A stretch of DNA of 18,607 bases from CF-113 sp050695155 (GTDB lineage: Bacteria; Chloroflexota; Ktedonobacteria; Ktedonobacterales; Ktedonobacteraceae): assembly GCA_050695155.1 (NCBI GenBank), contig JBOGTO010000108.1, positions 1 through 18,607 of the forward strand, given 5' to 3'. Made by a program: the position numbers and the translations under genes. This document shows positions 1 through 8,008 of the stretch, one piece after another. A model generated the notes under the pieces. The model had not been told where the DNA came from. It ran no database searches and worked only from the letters and a program-made list of their open reading frames with translations. Numbering within the stretch: position 1 is the first letter of the stretch; every line of letters starts with the position of its first letter.

Positions 1-41
1 CTACGGATGGGTATAGAATTGATATTAAAAAGGAGATTATC

Positions 42-560
42 ATGCAAAATAAACTCAAACCGGGCGGACACCCCATGCATCCTATGCTGGTAGTATATCC
101 GCTAGGTCTACTAACGCTCTCTCCCATCTTCGACATTGTTCACTGGATCACCGGCAATGGGTACTGGTCAACCGTCGCCTTCTGGATGATCGCGGCAGGC
201 ACGCTCGGTGGCCTACTCGCGGCAGTGACCGGCACCATCGACTGGCTCGCTATACCTGCTGGCACACGCGCAAAAACCGTCGGCCTGGTACACGGAGCCG
301 GCAACTACCTTGTCCTGGCGCTGTTTATTGTAAGCTGGTTTACCCGCTTGAACGCGCAGGCGAACCCACCCATCATAGCCTATGTGCTGACCTTCCTCGG
401 CGCGGCTCTTTTCATGGCAACAGGCTACCTGGGCGGCGAACTTACGCTGCACTTTGGCGTCGGCATCGAGCCGGGCGCGAACGTCAACGCATCCAGCCCG
501 TTTTCCAGGCCGTCAGCCGGTGAGAACAAGGTCATAGATAAAGAACCTGCCGTTAGCTAA
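42..560 (+). CDS. DUF2231-type small integral membrane protein
   Basis: A 172-residue polytopic membrane protein. The N-terminal GHPMHPMLVVYPLGL stretch (residues 9-23), with two conserved histidines, and the GGELTLHFGVG stretch after the last helix (131-141) are what I recognise as the DUF2231 signature. Four hydrophobic segments are visible at about 15-35, 43-64, 81-101 and 110-130, followed by a polar Ser/Pro-rich tail of about 30 residues. The ATG has an AGGAG site at 31-35 with a 6-nt spacer, so the start is firm. The family is of unknown function; some relatives carry heme-ligand-like histidines, and here His10, His13, His34 and His84 lie in or next to helices, but I cannot show cofactor binding. 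It lies 93 bp upstream of the BTAD regulator, which has its own promoter, so the two need not be co-transcribed. Confidence 0.85.
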   Translation: MQNKLKPGGHPMHPMLVVYPLGLLTLSPIFDIVHWITGNGYWSTVAFWMIAAGTLGGLLAAVTGTIDWLAIPAGTRAKTVGLVHGAGNYLVLALFIVSWFTRLNAQANPPIIAYVLTFLGAALFMATGYLGGELTLHFGVGIEPGANVNASSPFSRPSAGENKVIDKEPAVS

Positions 561-570
561 TGTGAAGTAT

Positions 571-581
571 CGTTACGAAAA
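571..581 (+). promoter_or_regulatory. Shared 11-bp motif, copy 1 (CGTTACGAAAA)
   Basis: CGTTACGAAAA lies between the DUF2231 gene and the BTAD regulator, 20 bp upstream of the predicted -35 element. Its exact reverse complement occurs at 3719-3729 in front of the SpoIIE/kinase operon, with a second 9-bp core copy at 3709-3717. The CGTTACG core is a 7-bp palindrome around its centre. It is a candidate operator for a common regulator; this is inferred from recurrence only. Confidence 0.4.
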
Positions 582-601
582 ATAATCACTAACACATCCC
601 G

Positions 602-630
602 TTGCGCTGCGCGTATGTTTCGCATATAAT
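602..630 (+). promoter_or_regulatory. Sigma-70-like promoter of the BTAD regulator
   Basis: TTGCGC at 602-607 and a consensus TATAAT at 625-630 are separated by 17 bp. The expected transcription start (about 636-638) lies just ahead of the GGAGG ribosome-binding site at 640-644. It therefore gives a very short leader and rules out the GTG at 633 as the translation start. Confidence 0.6.
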
Positions 631-653
631 CAGTGCAACGGAGGTGTGTTGTT

Positions 654-3600
654 ATGTCTCTATCTATCAGTCTATTTGGTCCGCCGCGCATCGAACTCGA
701 CGGTACATCCATCAGCGTTGATACGCGCAAAGCAATCGCGCTGATTACGTATCTCGCGGTAACGCGCCAGCAGCATAGCCGCGATAGTCTCGCTACCTTG
801 CTCTGGTCGGAGAACGATCAGCCACACGCGCGCGCGGCCTTGCGACGCACACTTTCCGCTCTCAACAAAGCGCTCAAAGGACAATGGCTGGATATTGGGA
901 GAGAAACATTAGCTTTAGACTTCCAGGTTGGCATTCGGGTAGATGTCTACGAGTTTCGCAGCCTCCTCGCTGAATGTAACACACATGGACATCCAGCGAG
1001 CGAAGTCTGCACCGCCTGTATCCAGCCGCTTACGGAAGCTGCCGCGCTTTACCAGGATGAATTTCTGGCGGGTTTTAGCCTGCGTGACAGCCCTGACTTT
1101 GACGACTGGCAATTCTACCAGGCCGATACACTGCGCCGCGAATTCGCGGGTGCGCTTGAGAGATTGACACGCTGCCATAGCGCCTTGCATCAATTTGATA
1201 GCGCCATTGCGTATGCCCGGCGCTGGCTGGCATTGGATAAGCTGCACGAACCGGCGCATCGCCAGTCGATGCAGCTTTACGCCTGGACCGGACAGCGCAG
1301 CACCGCTTTGCAGCAGTATCGTGAATGCGTGCAGGCACTCGATCAAGAACTGGGCGTATCCCCCCTTGAAGCAACAACTCATCTCTACCAGCTTATCAAA
1401 GAAAACAACATTCCCGCGCCTCCACCGGCCTTGCAGGCTCCTGCTCTCCCGCAGGAAGCGGTAGGAACGCGGTTGATAGCATCCGCCCCGGCTCTATCCA
1501 CCTCTAGCCCGGCAAGTCACCTGGAAGGACGGATAGGCGCGGAAAACCTTGTAAACGGACACGCGAGCGGAAGCGGAAATGGACACGATCAATCGCGCTC
1601 CTACATATCGACGGCGGGTTATCCCCTGGTGGGGCGAGCAGACGAATGGGCAATATTGATCAATACCTACCTGACTATTACGGATGGTGGGAAGTTGATT
1701 GCGCTGGAGGGGGATGCTGGTATTGGCAAAACGCGCCTGGCCGATGAACTGCTTGCTTACACGCGCGATAGAGGAGCGAATGTCATTGCCGCGCGTTGCT
1801 ACGAGGGAGAGTCACATCTGGCCTACGCGCCCATCATCAGCGCACTGCGCAATGCCCTTGCCCAACAACATGACGGGAAAAGTCTTGATGCTCTGCCCAC
1901 ATCCTTGCTAGGCGAGGCCTCGCGCCTGCTCCCCGAACTTGCCACATGGCGAAATGGGCTGCTCGCGCCCCTGCCGCTCGATAACCCAGGCGCTCAAACT
2001 CGCTTCTACGAAGGTATTCGCCAGTTGCTGCTGGCTATGTGTTCAGGGAGTCATCCCGGTATCCTCTTTTTCGATGATCTGCACTGGGCTGATGGGGCTT
2101 CACTCGAGTGGCTGAGCTATTTCATTCGGAGGCTCTATGAACAACCACTATGCTTGCTCCTAACATGGCGCGGCAAACAACCCGCGCGAGGCACACCCTT
2201 GCACCAGGTCTTTGTTGAAGCGCAGCGCGCAGGCAATACAACCATTCTTTCATTGTCACGCCTGAGCCAGTCTTCTGTGCAAGAGTTAGTGCAATCGATT
2301 GGCGCGACTAACCGGACTCCGAACTTTGTTGATCGTCTCTATGCTGAAACGGAGGGCATTCCTTTCTTTCTCACTGAATACCTGACCGCTATCGAGAAAG
2401 GAGTACTCAATACTTCACAGGCCGATTGGTCATTGACGGGCGGTATACGCGACCTGCTCTCCTCCCGTTTGAGTGCGGTCGATGAAGTTGGCTGGCAATT
2501 GCTCAATACAGCAGCCGTCATCGGGCGTTCATTCGATTTCGACATCTTGCGTGAAGCGAGCGGGCGCAGCGAGGTCGAAACCGTCACCGCCCTGGAAGAT
2601 CTGAGCGCGCAGGGGCTGGTTGTAGAGGTACAGCGCCGCGCGGATACACATAACCTGACCTACGATTTTAGCCACGAGAAACTGCGCGCGCTCGTTTACG
2701 AAGAGACCAGCCTGGCGCGGCGGCGCTTGCTGCACCGTCGCATCGCCGAAACGCTTGCCAGCCACGCGCGTAGCCACCGCGAAGATGGTCCCCTGGCAGG
2801 CCAGATCGCTCATCACTACCGCCTGGCTGGAAACGACGCGGCTGCTGCCGAGTATTACAAACTGGCTGGTGAACGCGCGCGCTCCCTGTATGCCAATGCC
2901 GAGGCCATCGCGCACCTGCGGCTGGCCCTCGCGCTGGGCTATCCCGATGCAGCAGATTTGCACGAAGCCATCGGAGACCTGCACACCCTGTTGGGAGAAT
3001 ATCAGAACGCTCTCGATAGTTATGAAAGGGCAGCGGCACTCAATACACCAGATAGGCTGGGCAGCATAGAACATAAACTGGGGATCATCTACATGCGGCG
3101 CGGCGATTGGGAACTGGCCGAAAGCCATTTAGAAGCCGCGCTGCGCATATCCGAAGCAATCGACCAACCCGGTCAGCAGGCCAGCATCTACGCTGATTGG
3201 AGCCTGGCGGCTCACCGGCGTGGGCAGGAGCAGCAGGCGCTTACGCTTGCTCAACATGCGCAGGAACTGGCTGAAGCGAATGATGATACACGCGCGCTGG
3301 CTCAAACCCATAATATGCTGGGGATGCTTGCCAGCCACCGGGGGGACACGCAGGCAGCGCTGCATCACCTCACACAAAGCCTTAGTCTGGCCGAAACACT
3401 GCGCGACCCGGCCATGCAGGCCGCCGCACTTAACAACCTGGCCCAGGCGTATCAAGCAAGCGGCGCAACCGAACGCGCTTTATCCCTGACGCGATCTGCG
3501 CTGGCCCTGTGTATCTCGCAAGGTGATCGCCACCGCGAAGCCGCGCTTCACAACAATATGGCCGATTTGCTGCATTCTTCGGGCCAGACAGAAGCAGCCA

Positions 3601-3695
3601 TGACACATCTAAAACAGGCGGTCAGCATCTACGCTGAAATAGGCGTCGAAGCAGGAACTGTGCAACCGGAGATATGGAAGCTTTCAGAATGGTAA
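654..3695 (+). CDS. BTAD/SARP-type transcriptional regulator with AAA ATPase and TPR domains
   Basis: A 1013-residue cytoplasmic regulator. Residues 1-90 form an OmpR/PhoB-like winged-helix DNA-binding domain. Residues 96-248 are a bacterial transcriptional activation (BTAD) helical repeat domain, and 250-330 a Pro/Ala/Ser-rich linker. From about 335 there is an AAA_16/STAND-like ATPase with Walker A GDAGIGKT (353-360) and Walker B ILFFDDLHW (470-478). TPR repeats fill about 700-1000. In such proteins nucleotide binding is thought to gate DNA binding, and the TPRs receive the signal; the ligand here is unknown. I start at the ATG at 654 because GGAGG at 640-644 is 9 nt upstream. A GTG at 633 in the same frame would lie upstream of the predicted transcription start. 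Upstream lies a motif shared with the following operon, so this gene may control or share control with it. Confidence 0.88.
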   Translation: MSLSISLFGPPRIELDGTSISVDTRKAIALITYLAVTRQQHSRDSLATLLWSENDQPHARAALRRTLSALNKALKGQWLDIGRETLALDFQVGIRVDVYEFRSLLAECNTHGHPASEVCTACIQPLTEAAALYQDEFLAGFSLRDSPDFDDWQFYQADTLRREFAGALERLTRCHSALHQFDSAIAYARRWLALDKLHEPAHRQSMQLYAWTGQRSTALQQYRECVQALDQELGVSPLEATTHLYQLIKENNIPAPPPALQAPALPQEAVGTRLIASAPALSTSSPASHLEGRIGAENLVNGHASGSGNGHDQSRSYISTAGYPLVGRADEWAILINTYLTITDGGKLIALEGDAGIGKTRLADELLAYTRDRGANVIAARCYEGESHLAYAPIISALRNALAQQHDGKSLDALPTSLLGEASRLLPELATWRNGLLAPLPLDNPGAQTRFYEGIRQLLLAMCSGSHPGILFFDDLHWADGASLEWLSYFIRRLYEQPLCLLLTWRGKQPARGTPLHQVFVEAQRAGNTTILSLSRLSQSSVQELVQSIGATNRTPNFVDRLYAETEGIPFFLTEYLTAIEKGVLNTSQADWSLTGGIRDLLSSRLSAVDEVGWQLLNTAAVIGRSFDFDILREASGRSEVETVTALEDLSAQGLVVEVQRRADTHNLTYDFSHEKLRALVYEETSLARRRLLHRRIAETLASHARSHREDGPLAGQIAHHYRLAGNDAAAAEYYKLAGERARSLYANAEAIAHLRLALALGYPDAADLHEAIGDLHTLLGEYQNALDSYERAAALNTPDRLGSIEHKLGIIYMRRGDWELAESHLEAALRISEAIDQPGQQASIYADWSLAAHRRGQEQQALTLAQHAQELAEANDDTRALAQTHNMLGMLASHRGDTQAALHHLTQSLSLAETLRDPAMQAAALNNLAQAYQASGATERALSLTRSALALCISQGDRHREAALHNNMADLLHSSGQTEAAMTHLKQAVSIYAEIGVEAGTVQPEIWKLSEW

Positions 3696-3708
3696 AGAAA
3701 TACCAAAC

Positions 3709-3729
3709 TTCGTAACGCTTTTCGTAACG
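3709..3729 (+). promoter_or_regulatory. Tandem TTCGTAACG direct repeat (shared motif, copies 2 and 3)
   Basis: TTCGTAACG occurs at 3709-3717 and again at 3721-3729, with a 12-bp period (slightly more than one helical turn). The second copy extends to TTTTCGTAACG, the exact reverse complement of 571-581. It ends 20 bp before the TATAAT at 3750 and so reaches the position where a -35 box would sit. This fits an activator- or alternative-sigma-dependent promoter, but that is inference. Confidence 0.45.
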
Positions 3730-3749
3730 TTCAGGAGACGAAAATCTAG

Positions 3750-3755
3750 TATAAT
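3750..3755 (+). promoter_or_regulatory. Probable -10 element of the SpoIIE/STAS operon
   Basis: TATAAT at 3750-3755 lies 33 bp before the start codon. No acceptable TTGACA-like -35 box occurs 16-18 bp upstream; that position is occupied by the end of the TTCGTAACG repeat. The promoter may need an activator bound to the repeat. Confidence 0.4.
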
Positions 3756-3788
3756 AGGCTCAGGAGATAGAATCAGGCAGGAGCGCAT

Positions 3789-5453
3789 ATGGCTACACTA
3801 TTACAAATACTACAACTGAGACGACTCGGACGCGCTAAAAAGGAAACCCGGGCGGTAGAAAAACTGGCAACAGGGTCCCGCGCGCGCAAGATCGAGGCAC
3901 CGCAGCTCGATATCGCTCCCAATGATCCGCTTGTCGCGTACTTCCTGAGCGCGCCAGGAGCGACGGAAATTGACAAGCTCCACATGGATTCATCAGCGCT
4001 CAAGGTATTGAAAGCAGCCGGTGTAAAAATGGTTATCCCCCTGGTCAGTCAGGGGGAACTGGTCGGGCTGCTCAATCTGGGGCCGCGCCTCAGCGAGCAG
4101 GACTATTCAACCGATGATCGCACGCTGCTCAATGACCTGGCTACGCAGGCGGCTCCGGCCTTGCGTGTAGCCCAGCTTGTACGCGAAAAACGGGCGCAGG
4201 ACCTCGAACGCGAGCGCATCGAGCAGGAGTTGCACGTCGCGCGCTTGATCCAGCAAACCTTGCTGCCAAAGGAACTCCCACAACTCCCCGGCTGGCAAAT
4301 ATCTTCGTACTATCAACCCGCGCGGGCAGTTGGTGGCGACTTCTACGATTTCCTGTACTTTGAAGATGGTCGCCTGGGCCTTGTGATTGGCGACGTGACC
4401 GACAAGGGCGTGCCAGCCGCGCTGGTGATGGCTACCACACGCAGCATTTTGCGCTCCACTGCTCACGCGGCCATCTCGCCCGGCAAAGTACTGGAACAGA
4501 CCAACGATTTGCTACACCAGGATATTCCACCCAATATGTTTGTCACCTGCCTCTACGCCATCCTTGACCCGATCAGCGGACGCCTGGAGTACGCCAATGC
4601 CGGACATGATCTCCCCTACAGGCGTCACAACGGCGAAGTTTCTGAACTTCGCGCGACCGGTATGCCGCTTGGTCTGATGCCAGGCATGGCATACGAGGAA
4701 AAGGAAATCACGCTGGACGCGGGAGATAGCATCCTTTTCTACAGCGATGGACTGGTGGAGGCGCACAACGAAAGACGCCAGATGTTCGGCTTCCCGCACC
4801 TGATGAAGTTGCTCGGAGATGATCTTGATGGAACGCCTGTAATTGATTTCCTGCTGGCCGAACTTGCCGACTTCACAGGAAATGACTGGGAACAGGAGGA
4901 TGATGTCACACTCGTAACACTGCAACGCGAAAACAAACCTGCCACACATAAGAGCGAACCCGGCGCTTCAAATATGCCCCGGAACGCTGAAAACAACCAT
5001 CACTGGCATACACTCGCCGAATTTAGTATACCCAGCGCGCCTGGGAACGAACGACAGGCCATGGAGCAGGTGGCTCAGGCAGTGCGAGACCTGCACCTGC
5101 CAACGCGCCGCCTGGAACAACTCAAGACGGCGGTGGCCGAGGCGACCATGAACGCGATGGAACACGGCAACCATTACCAGCCCGATGTCCCGGTAATCAT
5201 TTCAGTGCGGGCGTCAGCAACCGCGCTGGCAGTGCGTATCAGCGACCAGGGAGAAGGGCCAGCCGCCATCGACCCTCAGACGCCTGACCTGGAAGCCAAA
5301 CTTGCTGAACTACAGACGCCGCGCGGCTGGGGGCTGTTCCTGATAAAAAACCTGGTTGATGATCTCTACATCATCAACAATGAAACCCATCACACCATCG
5401 AATTGATTATCAACCTGGAAGAAGGAGGCTCCCATGCCAACAAGAAATCTTGA
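3789..5453 (+). CDS. GAF-SpoIIE (PP2C) phosphatase fused to a HATPase anti-sigma-type kinase
   Basis: A 554-residue protein with two opposed catalytic domains. Residues ~35-130 look like a GAF sensor domain. A charged helix follows (~128-155), leading into a SpoIIE/RsbU PP2C phosphatase (~165-375) with metal-binding motifs GGDFYD (182-187), IGDVTDKG (200-207), YSDG (318-321) and DDVT (371-374). After a short linker comes an RsbW/SpoIIAB-like GHKL domain (~415-550) with N-box EATMNAMEHGN (from 451), G1 DQGEG (486-490) and G2 RGWGL (512-516). In the family the kinase phosphorylates a STAS antagonist and the phosphatase reverses it, releasing an anti-sigma factor or other partner. AGGAG at 3779-3783 with a 5-nt spacer supports the start. 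The stop overlaps the next gene by 20 nt, indicating translational coupling with the STAS proteins that are its likely substrates. Confidence 0.9.
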   Translation: MATLLQILQLRRLGRAKKETRAVEKLATGSRARKIEAPQLDIAPNDPLVAYFLSAPGATEIDKLHMDSSALKVLKAAGVKMVIPLVSQGELVGLLNLGPRLSEQDYSTDDRTLLNDLATQAAPALRVAQLVREKRAQDLERERIEQELHVARLIQQTLLPKELPQLPGWQISSYYQPARAVGGDFYDFLYFEDGRLGLVIGDVTDKGVPAALVMATTRSILRSTAHAAISPGKVLEQTNDLLHQDIPPNMFVTCLYAILDPISGRLEYANAGHDLPYRRHNGEVSELRATGMPLGLMPGMAYEEKEITLDAGDSILFYSDGLVEAHNERRQMFGFPHLMKLLGDDLDGTPVIDFLLAELADFTGNDWEQEDDVTLVTLQRENKPATHKSEPGASNMPRNAENNHHWHTLAEFSIPSAPGNERQAMEQVAQAVRDLHLPTRRLEQLKTAVAEATMNAMEHGNHYQPDVPVIISVRASATALAVRISDQGEGPAAIDPQTPDLEAKLAELQTPRGWGLFLIKNLVDDLYIINNETHHTIELIINLEEGGSHANKKS

Positions 5454-5811
5454 AGCGCATGTGCGCCATCAGCCGCGTGTCGCCATCGTCGATCTGCACG
5501 GAGAAATCAACGCTTTCGCGGAAGAGGTGCTGAATGCCGCTTATGCGGACGCGGAAAGTCGCGGAGCAGAGGAAATCTTGCTCAACTTCAGTGATGTGGA
5601 TTATATCAACAGTACCGGTATTGCCCTGATCGTGAGTTTGCTGGCGCGCGCCCGTAAATCGAAACGCAGATTGCTGGCCTGTGGATTGAGCCAGCACTAT
5701 GTCGAGATTTTCCAGATCACGCGCCTGGTAGACTTCATGAGCGTCTTCCCCGATGAGGCAAGCGCATTAGCTGAAAACCCTAAATCGATCATTACACCAC
5801 GAGACAAATAA
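5434..5811 (+). CDS. STAS-domain anti-sigma factor antagonist (first copy)
   Basis: A 125-residue single-domain STAS protein of the SpoIIAA/RsbV class. The typical strand AIVDLHGEINAF (about 14-25) is followed by YINSTGIALI, whose Ser60-Thr61-Gly62 marks the phosphorylation loop, and a C-terminal FQITRLVDFMSVF segment. The phosphorylatable residue should be in the Ser60/Thr61 pair. AGGAGG at 5423-5428, inside the preceding gene, is placed 5 nt before the ATG, and the 20-nt overlap suggests coupled translation in equal amounts with the kinase/phosphatase. Its expected role is to be phosphorylated by the GHKL domain and dephosphorylated by the PP2C domain. No sigma factor gene is present in the window, so its downstream partner is unknown. 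Confidence 0.88.
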   Translation: MPTRNLEAHVRHQPRVAIVDLHGEINAFAEEVLNAAYADAESRGAEEILLNFSDVDYINSTGIALIVSLLARARKSKRRLLACGLSQHYVEIFQITRLVDFMSVFPDEASALAENPKSIITPRDK

Positions 5812-5827
5812 AATAAGGAGATTTGCC

Positions 5828-6178
5828 ATGCCCCAGGCTAACGTAGTGATGCATACTCGTCACATCAACCCTACCAGCAGTATTATCGACATCCAGGGAG
5901 ATATATCGGCCTTCGCGGAACAGGAGTTGATGCGGGCCTATAACGAGGCCAGCACTCCCACAACGCGCAACATCATTTTGAACTTCACCGGCTTAGAGTA
6001 TATGAACAGTAGCGGCATCGGCCTGATCGTCACGCTGCTCATTCGCATCAATCGTCAGAAACAGCGGATGCTCGCCTATGGACTGAGCGACCATTACCAG
6101 CACATCTTCGAATTGACGCGCCTGAACGACGCCATCAAGATTTATGATAGCGAGTCGGCTGCGCTAGCTGCGGCATAG
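5828..6178 (+). CDS. STAS-domain anti-sigma factor antagonist (second copy)
   Basis: A 116-residue STAS protein, clearly a paralogue of the preceding one: both share the FAE(E/Q) helix start, the ILLNF/IILNF strand before the active loop, and the R-(K/Q)-(K/Q)-R-(R/M)-L-L-A-(C/Y)-GLS-(Q/D)-HY stretch. Its loop reads YMNSSGIGLI, with Ser61-Ser62-Gly63 in place of the Ser-Thr-Gly of the first copy. AAGGAG at 5815-5820 with a 7-nt spacer supports the ATG. It sits 16 bp after the first copy and is presumably in the same transcript. Two antagonists with different loop residues on one kinase/phosphatase suggest either two output partners or unequal phosphorylation rates; the sequence cannot decide. 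Confidence 0.88.
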   Translation: MPQANVVMHTRHINPTSSIIDIQGDISAFAEQELMRAYNEASTPTTRNIILNFTGLEYMNSSGIGLIVTLLIRINRQKQRMLAYGLSDHYQHIFELTRLNDAIKIYDSESAALAAA

Positions 6179-6196
6179 GTTTAACAAAATACAATC

Positions 6197-6203
6197 AAGG
6201 AGG
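6197..6203 (+). promoter_or_regulatory. Strong ribosome-binding site facing an ACG codon
   Basis: AAGGAGG, the strongest Shine-Dalgarno match in the operon, stands 7 nt before ACG at 6211. No ATG, GTG or TTG is positioned to use it. It shows that a gene once began here, or begins here at a non-standard codon. Confidence 0.6.
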
Positions 6204-6210
6204 AACATCT

Positions 6211-6405
6211 ACGTCTACTTCTCCTGCTCCGACAAATGGACAACCGGATGAGCAGCCGCGCGATGCTGCCTACTGGTCAGCCCATATTACAGGACTCACA
6301 GTTTCTAATGTTCCCAGTGGCGCGTTAAACTTAAACGTAGAAGGAAAACTGGTAAATGGGCCTTTGCAGGGATTTGGCAAGATGTGGCAAAAAACATTTG
6401 TGTAG
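6211..6405 (+). pseudogene. Broken 64-codon N-terminal fragment, possible SRPBCC-like protein, ACG start
   Basis: From ACG at 6211 an open frame of 64 codons runs to TAG at 6403-6405, behind a near-perfect ribosome-binding site. It reads as ordinary protein: a polar TSTSPAPTNGQPDEQPRDA leader, then a stretch containing HITGLTVSNVPSGALNL and GPLQGFGKMWQKTF. The last motif reminds me of the N-terminus of a family of roughly 230-residue SRPBCC-like proteins in Chloroflexota, in which the sequence would continue well past WQKTF; that identification is from memory and uncertain. It lies 32 bp after the second STAS gene, so it may once have been the fourth gene of that operon. An ATG to ACG change plus loss of the 3' part would explain both ends. 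A genuine ACG start of a short peptide is the alternative. Confidence 0.5.
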
Positions 6406-6568
6406 ACCCGCGCTTGCAATGGTCGCAGGCGAAGAACGTCTGGCACAATGCCGCCATGCGTACTACAATGTATACTATGAGTACCCCCCTGCGTTGGATA
6501 AGCGGGCGGGGACACAAACGTAATCATAAGTAGCGACGCTCCTGCTGGGTGTCTGGTCTGGGCAAAGC
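6406..6568 (+). other. Non-coding stretch with a GC-rich repeat-like segment
   Basis: No convincing gene is visible between the broken fragment and the flavoprotein. Around 6500-6560 the segments GCGGGCGGGGACAC and GTAGCGACGCTCCTGC resemble the GC-rich intergenic repeat at the right end of the window. It may be the scar that replaced the missing 3' part of the preceding fragment. No promoter with two good boxes was found. Confidence 0.3.
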
Positions 6569-8008
6569 ATGTCAACAGCGAATAAGTACGACGCCATCGT
6601 GATCGGCGCGGGGCCAAACGGCCTGGCCGCCGCCATCACCATTGCGCGCGCAGGTAAATCAGTCATCGTGTACGAGGCCAAAGAGACCATCGGGGGCGGC
6701 GCGCGCTCGATGGAACTCACTCTGCCCGGTTTCGTACATGATATTTGCTCTGCTATTCACCCGCTCGGGCTTGGTTCGACATTTTTCCGCACATTGCCGC
6801 TCGAGCAATACGGCCTCGAGTGGATTCAGCCCCCGGCTCCCCTGGCGCACCCGCTCGACGACGACAGCGTCGCCGTACTTGAACGCTCGATTGACGCGAC
6901 GGGCGCAACGCTCGGTGATGATACACGGGCATACAAGAAGCTGATGGAGCCACTGGTTGCGCACTGGGATATGATCTCTGACGCATTTTTTGGCCCATTG
7001 CGCCTACAACCTTTGTTCTCTCATCCATTCGCGCTTGCCTCGTTCGGCTTAAAGGCGCTTCGTCCGGCGCGCAGTTTCGCGGAAAGCCACTTTAAGGAGC
7101 AGCAGGCGCGCGCCTTGTTCGCGGGCATGTGCGGTCACTGGATGTTGCCTCTGAACCGGCCCATCAGCGCGGCGGCGGGATTGGTGCTGGGAACGATGGG
7201 ACATGCCATTGGCTGGCCTCTGCCGCGCGGCGGGTCACAGCACATTGTGGACGCGATGGCAGGCTATTTACGCTCGCTGGGAGGAGAAATTGTCACCGGC
7301 GCGGAGGTCAAATCGCTGGATATGCTCCCTCCTGCTCGCGCCGTGCTATGCGACATCACGCCCCGCCAATTGCTGCGCATAGCAGGCACGCGCCTGCCGT
7401 CCAGCTACCAGCGCAAATTGCAACATTACCGCTACGGCCCCGGCGTCTTCAAGCTCGACCTGGCGCTGGATGGCCCCATCCCCTGGCGCGCATCAGCCTG
7501 CGAGCGTGGCGGGACTGTACATCTCGGCGGCACACTGCCAGAAATAGCCGCCGCCGAAGCTGCGGTCTGGCGCGGCGAGCATCCCGAAAGACCGTTCGTG
7601 TTACTGGCGCAACAAAGCTTATTTGACTCAACGCGCGCGCCGCAGGGGAAACATACTGCCTGGGCCTACTGTCACGTTCCCTCTGGCTCAACCGTCGATA
7701 TGAGCGAGCGCATCGAAGCCCAGATCGAACGCTTCGCCCCCGGTTTCCGCGACCTTATCCTAGCGCGACACACGCTCACAGCAGCGCAGCTTGAGCAATA
7801 CAATGCTAACTACATCGGCGGCGACATCAACGGCGGCGTACAGGACATCTGGCAACTCTTCACCCGACCCACCATCCAGATCAATCCCTATACCACCCCG
7901 CTTGAGGGGGTCTATCTCTGCTCTTCATCAACGCCCCCCGGCGGCGGCGTCCACGGCTTATGCGGCTACTATGCCGCTACCACAGCTTTGAAAAAGAGTC
8001 TTGCCTGA
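6569..8008 (+). CDS. Phytoene-dehydrogenase-like FAD/NAD(P)-dependent oxidoreductase
   Basis: A 479-residue flavoprotein of the CrtI/PYROXD2-like amine-oxidase superfamily. The Rossmann dinucleotide-binding motif VIGAGPNG is at residues 11-18, followed by the expected acidic end of the second strand (VYEAKETIGGGARS, about 33-46). The C-terminal region has the second FAD-contact motif (GVYLCSSSTPPGGGVHGLCGYYAA). Length and architecture match complete family members. The family includes carotenoid desaturases and many enzymes of unknown substrate. There are no neighbouring carotenoid genes (no CrtB or CrtE), so a carotenoid role is not supported. The ATG lacks a clear Shine-Dalgarno site; it is chosen because it directly precedes the Rossmann fold at the usual distance. 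The gene end overlaps the methyltransferase remnant by 8 nt. Confidence 0.85.
   Translation: MSTANKYDAIVIGAGPNGLAAAITIARAGKSVIVYEAKETIGGGARSMELTLPGFVHDICSAIHPLGLGSTFFRTLPLEQYGLEWIQPPAPLAHPLDDDSVAVLERSIDATGATLGDDTRAYKKLMEPLVAHWDMISDAFFGPLRLQPLFSHPFALASFGLKALRPARSFAESHFKEQQARALFAGMCGHWMLPLNRPISAAAGLVLGTMGHAIGWPLPRGGSQHIVDAMAGYLRSLGGEIVTGAEVKSLDMLPPARAVLCDITPRQLLRIAGTRLPSSYQRKLQHYRYGPGVFKLDLALDGPIPWRASACERGGTVHLGGTLPEIAAAEAAVWRGEHPERPFVLLAQQSLFDSTRAPQGKHTAWAYCHVPSGSTVDMSERIEAQIERFAPGFRDLILARHTLTAAQLEQYNANYIGGDINGGVQDIWQLFTRPTIQINPYTTPLEGVYLCSSSTPPGGGVHGLCGYYAATTALKKSLA

Noticed and set aside
633..653. GTG at 633 as start of the BTAD regulator
   Set aside because: It lies upstream of the predicted transcription start, and GGAGG at 640-644 is correctly spaced for the ATG at 654.
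2529..3128. 199-codon open frame on the minus strand inside the BTAD regulator
   Set aside because: It lies wholly opposite the TPR region, has no ribosome-binding site and no recognisable motif; long antisense frames are common in GC-rich genes.
6404..6523. Open 39-codon stretch after the broken fragment, as a frameshifted continuation
   Set aside because: The translated residues do not resemble a continuation of the WQKTF-type protein and there is no ribosome-binding site; I treat it as non-coding.
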